From contig NC_064040.1 in the NCBI RefSeq assembly GCF_932526225.1, forward strand, positions 3,569,681-3,633,680: a stretch of 64,000 nucleotides of DNA, in the 5' to 3' direction. Below, in pieces: positions 52,101 to 62,328 of the stretch (its first letter is position 1; the number at the start of each line of letters is the position of its first letter). The position numbers were made by a program, and so were the translations under genes. The notes beneath the pieces were generated by a model. The model saw only the letters and a list, made by a program, of their open reading frames with translations. It did no database searches and had not been told where the DNA came from. Origin of the DNA: Nematostella vectensis. Lineage: Eukaryota > Cnidaria > Anthozoa > Actiniaria > Edwardsiidae.

Positions 52101-52390
52101 ACACCAGTACTCTACGGCGCATGACTGATATCACCAGTACTATACGGCGCATGACTGGTAACACCAGTACTCTAGAGCGAATGACTGATAAGACAAGTAC
52201 TCTACAGCGCATGACTGATAAGACAAGTACTCTACCGCGCATGACTGATAACACAAGTACTCTACAGCGCATGACTGATAACACCAGTACTCTACGGCGC
52301 ATGACTGATATCACCAGTACTATACGGCGCATGACTGATATCACCAGTACTATACAGCGCATGACTGATAACACCAGTACTCTAAAGCGC
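49186..52390. repeat. 30-bp minisatellite, about 107 copies
   Basis: The unit is GCATGACTGATAACACCAGT plus ACTCTACAGC, with variants (AGACA, ATCACC, CTAGAG, CTACCG, GGTAAC). Because the unit length is divisible by three, frames stay open on both strands for more than 1000 codons (MTDNTSTLQR and VLVLSVMRCR repeats), with no start context or splice support. From about 50860 to 51800 variants occur in a fixed order, forming a higher-order repeat. Confidence 0.97.
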
Positions 52391-52711
52391 ACGACCAGTA
52401 ACATTAAACAGAAAATTATTTGAACAAGTTTTATTGCAAAACGAAAAAAGGTTTCGACGGCAGTAAGCATTTTTGTAACAAAGAACTTTATAAAAAGAGT
52501 TTTAGAAACATCTTCCTATACCACTTACAGTGCGACACGCGCTAAAGTGGCCCCAATTGGCGGTTATGTGAAGTTAGTCAAAACCAATGAAAATATGAGC
52601 AACGTACTATTCGACATAAACTTCAGTAGTCAACAGATGAGCCAAAGAAATGTTCCAGTGGACATCAGATCACGACGAAATCCTCCTAGTTATGAAGTTC
52701 CTGTCAATCAA

Positions 52712-53273
52712 AGCTGAGATTCTCGCATGCTGATTGGCCAACTTTTGTGATTCTCGCATGCTGATTGGCCAAATTTTGTGATTCTCGCATGCTGATTGAT
52801 CAACTTTTGTGATTCTCGCATGCTGATTGGCCAACTTTTGTGACTTTCGCATGCTGATTGGCCAATTTTTGTGATTCTCGCATGCTGATTGATCAACTTT
52901 TGTGATTCTCGCATGCTGATTGGCCAACTTTTGTGACTTTCGCATGCTGATTGGCCAACTTTTGTGATTCTCGCATGCTGATTGATCAACTTTTATGATT
53001 CTCGGATGTTAATTGGCCAACTTTTGTGATTCTAGCATGCTGATTGATCAACTTTTGCGATTCTCGCATGCTGATTGACCAACTTTTGTGATTCTCGCAT
53101 GCTGATTGGCCAACTTTTGTGATTCTCGCATGCTGATGGCTAACTTTTATGATTCTCGCATGTTAATTGGCCAACTTTTGTGATTCTCGCATGCTGATTG
53201 GCCAACTTTTGTAATTCTAGCATGCTGATTGGCCAACTTTTATGATTCTCGCATGTTGATTGGCCAACTTTTG
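52712..53273. repeat. 31-bp minisatellite rich in ATTGGCCAA
   Basis: About 18 copies of a unit with GATTCTCGCATGCTGATTGG followed by CCAACTTTTGT. Some copies have GATTGATCAAC instead, in a semi-regular alternation. Confidence 0.95.
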
Positions 53274-53731
53274 TGTACTACTTTTCGCATGCTCATTGAC
53301 TAACTTTCAAGACGTGTACTACTTCTCGCATGCTCATTGGCTAACTTTCAAGACGTGTACTACTTCTCGCATGCTCATTGGCTAGCTTTCAAGACGTGTA
53401 CTACTTCTCGCATGCTCATTGGCTAGCTTTCAAGACGTGTTCTACTTCTCGCATGCTCATTGGTTAACTTTTAAGACGTGTACTACTTCTCGCATGCTCA
53501 TTGGTTAACTTTCAAGACGTGTACTACTTTTCGCATGCTCATTGGCTAGCTTTTAAGACGTGTTCTACTTCTCGCATGCTCATTGGTTAACTTTCAAGAC
53601 GTGTTCTACTTCTCGCATGCTCATCGGCTAACTTTCAAGACGTGTACTACTTTTCGCATGCTCATTGACTAACTTTCAAGACGTGTACTATTTCTCGCAT
53701 GCTCATTGGCTAACTTTCAAGACGTGTATTA
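53274..53731. repeat. 41-bp minisatellite related to the preceding array
   Basis: About 11 copies of a unit containing GACGTGTACTACTTCTCGCA and TGCTCATTGGCTAACTTTC. It shares the CTCGCATGCT.ATTGGC core with the 31-bp array, so one evolved from the other by adding about 10 bp. Confidence 0.95.
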
Positions 53732-54068
53732 CAGCAAAAATCGCTGCCCATCGCTTTTTGTATATGATACCTGCCCCTTCTTCCCCCCTTCACCCTATCC
53801 GATGGTACGCGCAAGCTAACGTTTTTTGTACGCCATGTTGGGAGGTGCTGTGAAGTCAGTACCGTCAGTTTTCCTAGCTAATAATATTTGGTAGTTGTTA
53901 CGACTATCTTTCACTAAACTTAAAGTGGATCAGTTTTGTAATATGAGCCAGTATTTTGTTTTAATTTTTTAAAGTTCAACCTGAAATTCCAGAAAAATAT
54001 CAATTCAGTTTGAAAACAGATCCTTTATTTTATCTTGTTATTTTGTTTAAACAAACACCTCTGTTTTG

Positions 54069-54416
54069 CCTCTTGAGCTGGCAGATGCACAATATGTCGT
54101 CCCAACTCTGTTGTGCTTCTTGAGCTGGCAGATGTCCAATATGTCGTCCCACCAGCTAATGCATCCTGTACCGAAGGGGGTTTTCCTCGCCTTCGCTGAC
54201 TTTAAACTTTTTCATGCAAGAGTTAGATGTTGCGCTATGATTTCCACATTCGCTGACTTTTCACTTTTCCACCTAGATGTTTATACACTACTATGCTTTC
54301 CATATTCGCTGACTTTTCACTTTTCCACCTAGATGTTTATAAACTATGCTTTCCATATTCACTGACTTTTAACTTTTCCACCTATATGTTTATACACTAT
54401 GCTTTCCATATTCGCT
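54069..54416. repeat. Two small tandem repeats (about 50-bp and 56-bp units)
   Basis: 'cttgagctggcagatg...aatatgtcgtccca' occurs twice at 54071 and 54120. 'cgctgacttttcacttttcc' with 'gatgtttata' occurs about three times from 54251 to 54416. Confidence 0.8.
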
Positions 54417-55782
54417 TTATTGGCCGACACATGTCTGTTGCCCTTAGCAGGAAAAACTAGTGGATTGAAGCCAGGAGTTTAGTGGGCAATAGAACTTCCA
54501 GTCTGTGTCAAAGAGGTTTTCAGGCGCGTTTTAGGGTTATTCTTAAAATAAAACGTATTTGATAAATAAAGTTGTAATGTTGATTATGGAGAAGCAATCT
54601 ATAATTTTTTCAAAACTTTTATATGCCGTATAATATTTTCTCTACGCACAAAGCATTGGTTGAAAAAGCATTGCGTAGGAAGGTGCGTTTATGCAACTTA
54701 AAGAATAATGAGTATTCCTTTATGCCTTGTAACCGAAAACTATTTTCGTAGAGACCATAGACTATCGATAAGTGAGGAGCAAGTAAACATTGGTACAGGC
54801 TAGTACACGGTTGTTTTTTTTTCTTTTCAAATCCTCATTTATTTTATTTTTACTAAAAAAGGTGAAATAATCCACGAAATGTTATTTTATACACGATGTT
54901 AGAGCACTTAATGAAATGGGAAGTTTATCTTAGTATCTCATAACCGTTGGCACGGGCGCGTTCATCTAAGTGCTGAAATCCGGATTGGCCAACAACGGTC
55001 TTATTTGTACTAATGACAAATACAGTCTATCATTTTTAATGGACTTTGAATGAACTCTAGAAAGCTACTTTATGAGACAAAATACAACCCTGACACAAAC
55101 GATATCGAACAATAAGACAACAAAGTTTGCGCTATTTTCAGAATACTTGTACAGCTTTAGTAGTTGCGAAACCCATCTGTCAGGCTCTGACACAAAATGA
55201 CATCTCCCCCACACCAGTGAAAAGAAAGCTCAATTAAACTGTCTAGAAACATGAGATTGATTCAGGCCGGGTAAACGACGCTGTAGCTGAGCAATTTATC
55301 TTGGCAAGTGTACCTGTCAAATGTTTTTTTTTATTCTCTCGGTGTCTACAAAAATAGACTTCACGGGCTACCGTCTTTGAAAGGCTCTCGGGCAAGAAAA
55401 AATTAACACATTTACTATTATTTACCTAATTATATCTTTCTCTCTTTGTGGTTAAATTAACATTCGCTGCGTGAAATTAAGGACTATTTTTGTGATGTGT
55501 AAAATAGTTAGGAATGGCCGCGTTTCACGCCGCTAATGAATGTGCTATTTGAGCGGGTTAGGATAATGCGAAAACTGTCGTTCTAATAGCGTAATATTTC
55601 TAGCCACATTTGCTCTCATTTTCTAACGGAAGAGTCTATGCAAATCCGCAGTAATAAAGATTACGTATTTATCTAAAGCCGAAGAATGAAATACCCTGAA
55701 CTCGAATTTAAGAGCATGCATTTGCTAAGCTGTTTGATATTGCAACTCATAGTAAAACGACTTTTATAATAAAAGAACTTAC
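54417..55782. other. No gene recognised
   Basis: AT-rich DNA with no domain-bearing frame. It is intron if the 55.8-kb exon splices to the peptidase gene. Confidence 0.35.
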
Positions 55783-55988
55783 CTTAGAGTGTCGTTAAGC
55801 TTAGAGTTAGAGACTTGTGCTGCGGCAGAGTTGTGTAGGGCATCTATGTCTGGTGTTGTTCGGGGATTAAGATGATCGCTCTTCTGTATGGTACAAGGTG
55901 ACATGAAATAGCCAATAATGAAGCCTATAAAACCAACCAAGAGGAGCAGAGAAGCGATCCCCAGGAAAAACTTCTTTTCCAAGCTCAT
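55783..55988 (-). CDS. FOLH1-like: Putative alternative first exon of the peptidase gene (membrane anchor)
   Basis: ATG at 55988-55986 opens MSLEKKFFLGIASLLLLVGFI, a short basic cytosolic tail and a single hydrophobic anchor (about residues 6-28). About 40 residues of stalk end SNSKLNDTL and a phase-2 GTAAGT donor. This is the architecture of a GCPII first exon. Joined to exon 2 (45417) it reads [15 protein letters not shown] in frame, and exon 1 at 47410 also ends in phase 2. It lies downstream of the paralogue's stop, so it cannot belong to that gene. An alternative promoter of the 33-47 kb gene is the simplest reading; a solitary relic of a third paralogue is possible. Confidence 0.7.
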
Positions 55989-57047
55989 GCTTGTTTTTAC
56001 GCGGCATTAGAAGGCCGGAACAGCATGAAGCTTAAAGAATTCTTCTTCGGTAAAACTCTGGAATCCTTTAATTAGAGTTTTATATGGAAATATGCTCGAA
56101 AGCGGTCGAGAAAGTCAACAACATTACCCTGTGTCAATAAGTTGATTGACGCATAGCCAGCACAGGGTGCCCGAACATGTAAAACACCGACACAACACTG
56201 TTCTCTGAGAGATATGTAAACTGATAAAAACAACAAAACGACGAAACCAAAACAAAGTCTCGTTAGCGATGTGATTCTAACAAGATAACATTGTGTAGTT
56301 TTTAAGGCTCCGTTTTCAAGATAAAACTTAAAAACCGTTGTACGCGTGTCATATCCAGGGGATAATCATTTCCGTTCCAGAATAAGAGAGAAAATACCGT
56401 TTTAATGAATGGAAGTTCATTTATTAAATTCATCTAAGAGTGCTAATGATTCCTTTCATGTGACACCAAGAAGCTGTTTGTTTCTTTCGTATTATTTTTA
56501 TATGAAAATTGTTATCGGTGGGTTTGCGCCCGTTGCATTATATATCACGAAACCCGCGAAGTAGAAGGTCAACAGAATACAGACGCTTTTGTTGCCATAG
56601 TTAAGCGAGCATGCGTGTTGCATAATTCAAGGTTTTCTAAAGACGAACACATGCAGAGAAAACCATCATACATGCAGAAAAGCCTCCAGAAACGTGATCA
56701 TATCTGACACGATAAGAATATCCCCCGCGGAGAATGTTTTGCTAAACAGGAGATAATCTCAAGAAATCGTGGTTTTATTTTCTTTTGTTACAAAGGAAAT
56801 GATTTTGAAAACATGTAAAAAAATAAAGACGGTTCCGATTTAGTACTCATGGCAAGAGATTTTATCAATAACATACGGACGTTATAAGGGGAAGTTCATA
56901 TATTATCCCGAGGGGGGGACGTGAGGATACTGTGGGAGGCCTCGAAAAATTTCCGAGGTCTAAAGGGGGGGGGGGGGGGGGGGGGGGCGTTGAAAATGTT
57001 TGGATTTTAAAAGGGGGGTCACTGATTCCTTTTGGGTGTTGTCTCTA
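55989..57047. other. No gene recognised
   Basis: Region upstream of the putative alternative first exon. It contains a poly-G run at about 56967-56986. No promoter element is convincing. Confidence 0.35.
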
Positions 57048-57818
57048 GGCATGTGTTGGTTGTACTAGTAAATTTGGGAAAAGTTGCTCTAAGATTGCTA
57101 ATATATCCAAAAGTTGCCACCAGAAATTAAAAAAAGTTGCTCGCTCTCTAGAGTCGTTTGTTCTAGATAAATGCTTATTTTTGCTTGTTTTCATTTCAAC
57201 AATTTCATTAAATAATTTTTCCAATCGGCATCAAAATATGTTTAATTAATCATTAAAATATAAATACATTTGATAAGTAAATTCTCTTAGTCAAAGTTCA
57301 CTTGGATAGGCGTCATGTATTTACATTATATCTAATAAACTCCATGATGCTTTAGGCAGTGACAAAGTTCGCCGCCTATACTGATCTATCAAGTCTCGCT
57401 ACACGCAATGCTGTTTTGGAAACTCTATCACACGATCCTTAGCGCATTTTGCATTTGACGATGTCGATTGACCGTTCATTCGTTGCCTGTTTTTCCCTTT
57501 GTTCGTGCAGATTTTAGGTTTCCTAGAGATCGATGCGCTTGTGGGTTTAATAAGGGTTGCCCCAGCGCCCCTTACAACCTCGATATAACCACTGGATATT
57601 TAAACGCCCGTTATAATAGCCGCTGCCCAGATTTCGTGTGCACACGTAAAACGAGTGAGGACTGCCCAGGACCATTTTTAGATGAAATAACGAACTTTTT
57701 AATGGTTTGGATCGATTTTATACCAATTTGTTGCTCAAAAGTTGCCCTAGGTTGCTGGTCTTGTTGCTCAAAACGCCAAAATTTGCTTAAAGGTTGCCGA
57801 GCACAATCTACATATGCC
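57048..57818. mobile_element. TA-flanked non-autonomous element (family copy 2, longer)
   Basis: Same ends (GGCATG... and AGCACAATC...ATGCC) and the same AAAGTTGC-rich arms as 31715-32243, with TA at both flanks. It carries about 250 bp more interior, including a cysteine-rich open stretch at about 57511-57690 of which the shorter copy keeps only a piece. Confidence 0.7.
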
Positions 57819-58570
57819 TAGTTGTCTCTACTATATAATTTGACGAAGTGTCAAATCAGACTTCTTGGTTTAACTTGTCTCGGTTTGGCATGCACAATCC
57901 AAGAGCCAAGGGTTCGTATTAACAGGCCCGTACGGGGGAGGGGGGGGGGGGGAGGGGGGTGCAGTGAGTGTGAACGCACCCCCCTCTCCACAACGGCCGA
58001 AGGTCCACTTTCGGTTCTTAATAGACGTACTATTTGTAGACAAAACTATAAAGCATAAGCTAGATCACTCTGGTATGTAGCCAAATCCGTCAAAAAACGT
58101 CCCGTGGTGATTCTGCGAATGCATAAAAAAATACTTTTTTGTTTTTTTAGGGGGTGGCCAAATTTTTATCAGACAACTGCCCCCCCCCCCGGAAAAATTA
58201 GGTCCACTTTCTCGGTTTTCGCATCCCACACCCACCACCCCGCCCCAAAGAAACATCCTGGGTACTGGCCTAATTAAGCCACGTTTTATCTATGCAATGC
58301 AAACCTGTATACACCCTAAATACATCTTTTCTATCGTCACCGCTATATAATATTATAAAGTACTTATGTTCCATATCTAAAATTAAACAAAACTTTTTAA
58401 TGCTATAAGCGCTCATTCTCCATCATCAAAATCCTCGCTCATATCTGATTCTCCTGTCTTCCTCGCTCTCTCTCTTTTCTCGTGCTGCGCTTTTCTTGCA
58501 AGGAGAAGATGGAAAAGCCTTTTTTGCTTTTTTTACGTCATCTATTGCATCAACTATTATCAGGTTGCAA

Positions 58571-58640
58571 GTCATTGACATGGACATAACATCGACATAA
58601 GTCTTGGACATAACAACATAACATCGACATAAGACATGGA
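58571..58640. repeat. Fragment related to the TTA-flanked MITE family
   Basis: Repeated 'gacatggacataacatcgacataag' type words as in the subterminal part of 22121-22428. The ends are missing. Confidence 0.45.
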
Positions 58641-59124
58641 CAGCATAATATAGGGGAGTAGTCGAAGCACACACTTCCAATATTCATTAAACGGATTTTT
58701 TTTAACAAAATACAAGCAACTGCAAAGTTTAGTAAGAATTTTGAAACCGGATGCATGCAGGCTAGCGCAACCTGGAACAGCGAAAGTGTTACATTTTGAC
58801 GCGCTGTTAAAAATAAATATAATAAAATAAAATTCTTCCCTGCTAGCTTAGACCTAGCCTAGCGCAATACAGAGAAAAGAGAACTGTTTCTTTTTTTGTT
58901 TTCAAAAATAAGAGTCAATGAGTTATAGCACATGCATCAGACAACGATTAGAAAATTCAGCAAGAGTATTTTGTAATACATTAGCATTTACAACAAAGTA
59001 CGCGATGAGAGTGTTGCCTTTATCAGAAAATCCCTCAATACAGCTAAACTTGTATGACAAGTATATATTGTGGGCTAGGCAGGTGCTTCGCACCGTTACC
59101 GTTCCGGTTGTCTAACTAAGAATA

Positions 59125-59523
59125 AATGTGGACTTTAAAAGCACACTAGCATACACACATTGGCATCAGTCGGGCCATCGGTAACGGCTTTATGTCAATT
59201 GTGCGGATCACGCATGCGACCTTTGCTAGTCTAAAACTCCGTCGGATAGCCAAACTATCACGCTAGCCTGGTCGCAGCTCTAGATCCCACATGGATCTAA
59301 GCTGTGGTTTAAAGCACTTCGTTCGAGCCGAAGTCGCCCTGCAGTTTATTGCCGATGAAGTTTAACTGAGGCAAACCGGCTATGCCATGCTGACGAGTCC
59401 TAATAAGGACGAAACAGCTGTCCGTGGTTGCCGAACTGCACAGGTAATACACTGTGCTAGCGTCCCGTCTTGGCCCGACTGATGCCAATGTGTGTATGCT
59501 AGTGTGCTTTTAAAGTCCACATT
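59125..59523 (+). mobile_element. 399-bp element with perfect 53-bp terminal inverted repeats enclosing a hammerhead ribozyme
   Basis: 59125-59177 and 59471-59523 are exact reverse complements over 53 bp (AATGTGGACTTTAAAAGCAC... to ...CAGTCGGGCCA). The 293-bp interior contains a complete hammerhead motif and no open frame of note. Hammerheads of this form are known from Penelope-like elements (whose terminal repeats can be inverted) and from retrozymes. Recent insertion or conversion is suggested by the identity of the arms. Confidence 0.75.
59372..59437 (+). ncRNA. Type I hammerhead ribozyme
   Basis: The core CTGACGA (59390-59396) is followed by stem II GTCC/GGAC with a TAATAA loop (59397-59410) and GAAA (59411-59414). 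A very short stem III (ACA/TGT around GC) leads to the cleavage triplet GTC, with cleavage expected after 59422. Stem I is CCATG (59385-59389) pairing with CGTGG (59423-59427, one G-U), then an internal loop, then CGGC/GCCG. All invariant core bases are present (the U7 position is C, which is tolerated). A 3-bp stem III with a 2-base loop is unlikely to close alone, so a dimeric form is expected, as described for Penelope-like-element hammerheads. Confidence 0.85.
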
Positions 59524-59829
59524 AACCAACAGTGCTACAGCATTTACAGAAATAGAGATTGTAGAGACACATTTTAGACGCTGGGTTCCATGTCTCAGGA
59601 ATCCCCTTTCGTTGTATCTAATCATAAATTTCTCTAAACTTCTTCTATCTTTAAACCCTTATTAGTAGTTATAAGGTCCGACCTGCATGACTGTGTTTTC
59701 AAATGAACCCTTGTTTTTTTTAACAATATCATTTTATACTTGCATTAACTGATTACATGTTTTCTGAGTGGATTTTTTAATCCAAAATAAACACAGAATG
59801 ACAGCGTCACGCCCTCTATTACAAAGGAA

Positions 59830-61032
59830 CTGTACAGGACCCGAAATGATCCCAGGACCCGAAACGATCCCAGGACCCGAAATGATCCCCAAAAGTACCC
59901 CAACTGATCCTCGGACCCGAAACGATACCGAGGAGTCCCCGAAATCAACCCCAAGGAATTGCGGTAATGGACAAAGGGAAAGCAGAAGAAATACTTGCAA
60001 GTTTTGAAGCATAATAAAGGGTTAAGAGCGACTCGATTTCTAAACAACGTGACTTAAAAATATTAAATTCCAACACAATACTTCTATTTATTACATTGCC
60101 CGGCGTTAAACCCATAAACAGAGTCCAAAACAAATACACAACTTTAAATTGCTACTGAAAGGAATACAGCATAAACATAGCACAGCTTTGCTCAGATCAA
60201 CCAAACTTTTGACCTTCCATTACACTCTTAACATTTTGCGGTTCCGACACATGACTCCGACACTATAAATCTCATTTCCGGTAAACATCACCCCTAAAAA
60301 TTAATATTCATCTGACAACCAAACATGTATTTCACCACGAAATCCTTGTTCACACGAGCGAATATTTACCTACACATTTTAGGCAGCCGGTTTGGCCGAG
60401 AAGATGGAATGACAAAAGCACACTGAGTAATACACTCGAACAACCCTTCTACTATCGATGCAAAATATTAAGAGGATGTGAAAGCAATATTATGTGAGTT
60501 TTGAATTTCCTCATGTAGTCGTGCGTATACCCCGGCATGATCTCACGATATGATAGGTCTTTCATTTACCGAAAACAAACATGCCAAAAAATAACTTTAA
60601 AACATTTCGCTTCCTATGTAAAGCAGCATGTCCCATCTGTAAAGACTTTCTTTTATGGCTTGTTATGTAAAAATGATTTATCCACGCCGGGCTCCTCAAA
60701 TTACTATCACATGAGTTGTTAGTTGACCCCAATTTTTGACTCAACCACTGTATTTCCCCCGCAGTCGTATATAAAAATCTTAATACTATAGTTTTAGTTA
60801 ATGTAAATTTCCTTTTAATAACACAAACAAAGCTAAATGTTTCATATGTTTTTAAAAATGAAAGCCAATCCTTACACATTCCTTTAGTTGTCCATTACTG
60901 TAATTCCTTGGGGTTCATTTCGGGGACTCTTGGGGATCGTTTAGGGTCCCGGGATCAGTTGGGGTACTTTTGGGGATCGTTTCGGGTCCTGGGATCGTTT
61001 CGGGTCCTGGGATCATTTCGGGTCCTGTACAG
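59830..61032. mobile_element. 1.2-kb DNA element with about 147-bp terminal inverted repeats
   Basis: The left end CTGTACAGGACCCGAAATGA... (59830-59976) is inversely repeated at 60886-61032 with about 90% or better identity. The arms are themselves built of tandem 'GGACCCGAAA(T/C)GATCCC' units. The interior of about 900 bp has no recognisable transposase. It is a long-TIR non-autonomous transposon; the superfamily is not assigned. Confidence 0.85.
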
Positions 61033-61132
61033 AACTCCCTGGCTTATACGTAAGCGCTAAATACATTGTTTTTTGTTGTTAATTTGCCGCTGAGCGAGTT
61101 TGCCACCCAAAAAGTCATCACGTGATCTGTTA

Positions 61133-61260
61133 TGCCTGGTGCACACTAGTGACATAACGGCATGGGTGCGCGCACTATGTTTAGCCCGACATAACGACAT
61201 GGTCATGATTACATAAAAAAAAATTGTTTTTTCTTATGTCGTACTTATGTCAAAATATCA
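61133..61260. mobile_element. Truncated MITE, same family as 22121-22428
   Basis: After TTA the left end TGCCTGGTGCACACTAGTGA, the 'gcgcgcactatgtttagcccgacataacgacatgg' type block and an A-rich centre match the 22-kb copy. The right end is not found. Confidence 0.65.
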
Positions 61261-62328
61261 AACCATTTACAATTGAACATACGAAGATAAGAGCGCGAAT
61301 ACGAGTATCTGAGCTCGGAAGGAAGGCATTCGCAACCAGAAACTTAAATTTGAATAGCTTTTCTCGCTCTCTTTGATAATTTTTATTTAGTTTTGAATTA
61401 AAATATCTAAAAACATAAAAATGATAATGAATCCCTACGACTGCTAGTAAAATTGTAATAATGCCTAGGTTTTTTTTTGAATAATTGCATATTTTTAAAA
61501 GAATTCGGAATGATGTTTATATGGATGTTTTGAAATTGTGATTTGTGACCGAAAATAAGCAACAAAATTAGTATTCCATCATCACATATATCATCACGTA
61601 CGTATCTTCAAAAGTCAAAACGATTACGAAATTCTCAATTATAACCTATTAAATAAGATCAATACAAAAGGCTCAAATTTTTGTGATCGTAAACCAGAAG
61701 AATAAATACAATGCACCAAAAACTGATATTCGACTCTGCTAATTCTTTGTCTTTAATGAGACTCCTTTAGTGCACACTGAGTCTGCCCTGAAAAAGTTTT
61801 ATGAAAGAGATTAAAGAGGAAGATTTGGCAGAGTCGAATACCAGTTTTTGATGCATCCTATAAATAGTATCTATGTTAATCCTTATAGGAAATTTGCACA
61901 TGATTTCAACAGACTTTAAATCCTTTACATAAAGTATCACACGTCTGAGACAGCACAAAACCAGCGACTAGTCAACATCGCGGGCTCAAGCTACTCATTA
62001 TCAGGGCTTCCATGCGTTTGTTACGGTACGACAGTAACCATCGCGCAGAAAAAAAAGCCAACGCTCGTAACCTTGTCTTTTCTCATTGCACAGTCTCTCA
62101 TTTAGCAACGCCATGGAAACGCTTACCGAGTATTGATGCTAGGATGCATTAAACATGGCGGAGAATGCTTGGATACCTTTCAAAATAGCGCTTGGAACTT
62201 TGAAAGACTATGGTTCACAGAATTTATCAGTCTATGACTCCTACAAAAAAAGTACTGTACTGTCTTTGGTCACACACATATCGTAACTAAACGCATGTCA
62301 GTTTTGAGAGTAACACCTAAGATCTCTT
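61261..62328. other. No gene recognised
   Basis: AT-rich DNA downstream of the paralogue's stop. An inverted similarity between about 61712-61745 and 61822-61855 ('agtcgaatatcagtttttg' type words) hints at another small foldback. Confidence 0.35.

Noticed and set aside
49135-52470. A 1070-codon plus frame (MTDNTSTLQR) and 1111-codon minus frame (VLVLSVMRCR)
   Set aside because: The 30-bp period keeps frames open on both strands at once. No flanking non-repeat coding sequence or splice signals; treated as minisatellite.
58918-59115. 65-codon frame next to the hammerhead element, considered as a reverse-transcriptase or GIY-YIG remnant
   Set aside because: No RT or endonuclease motif is visible and it stops before the inverted repeat.
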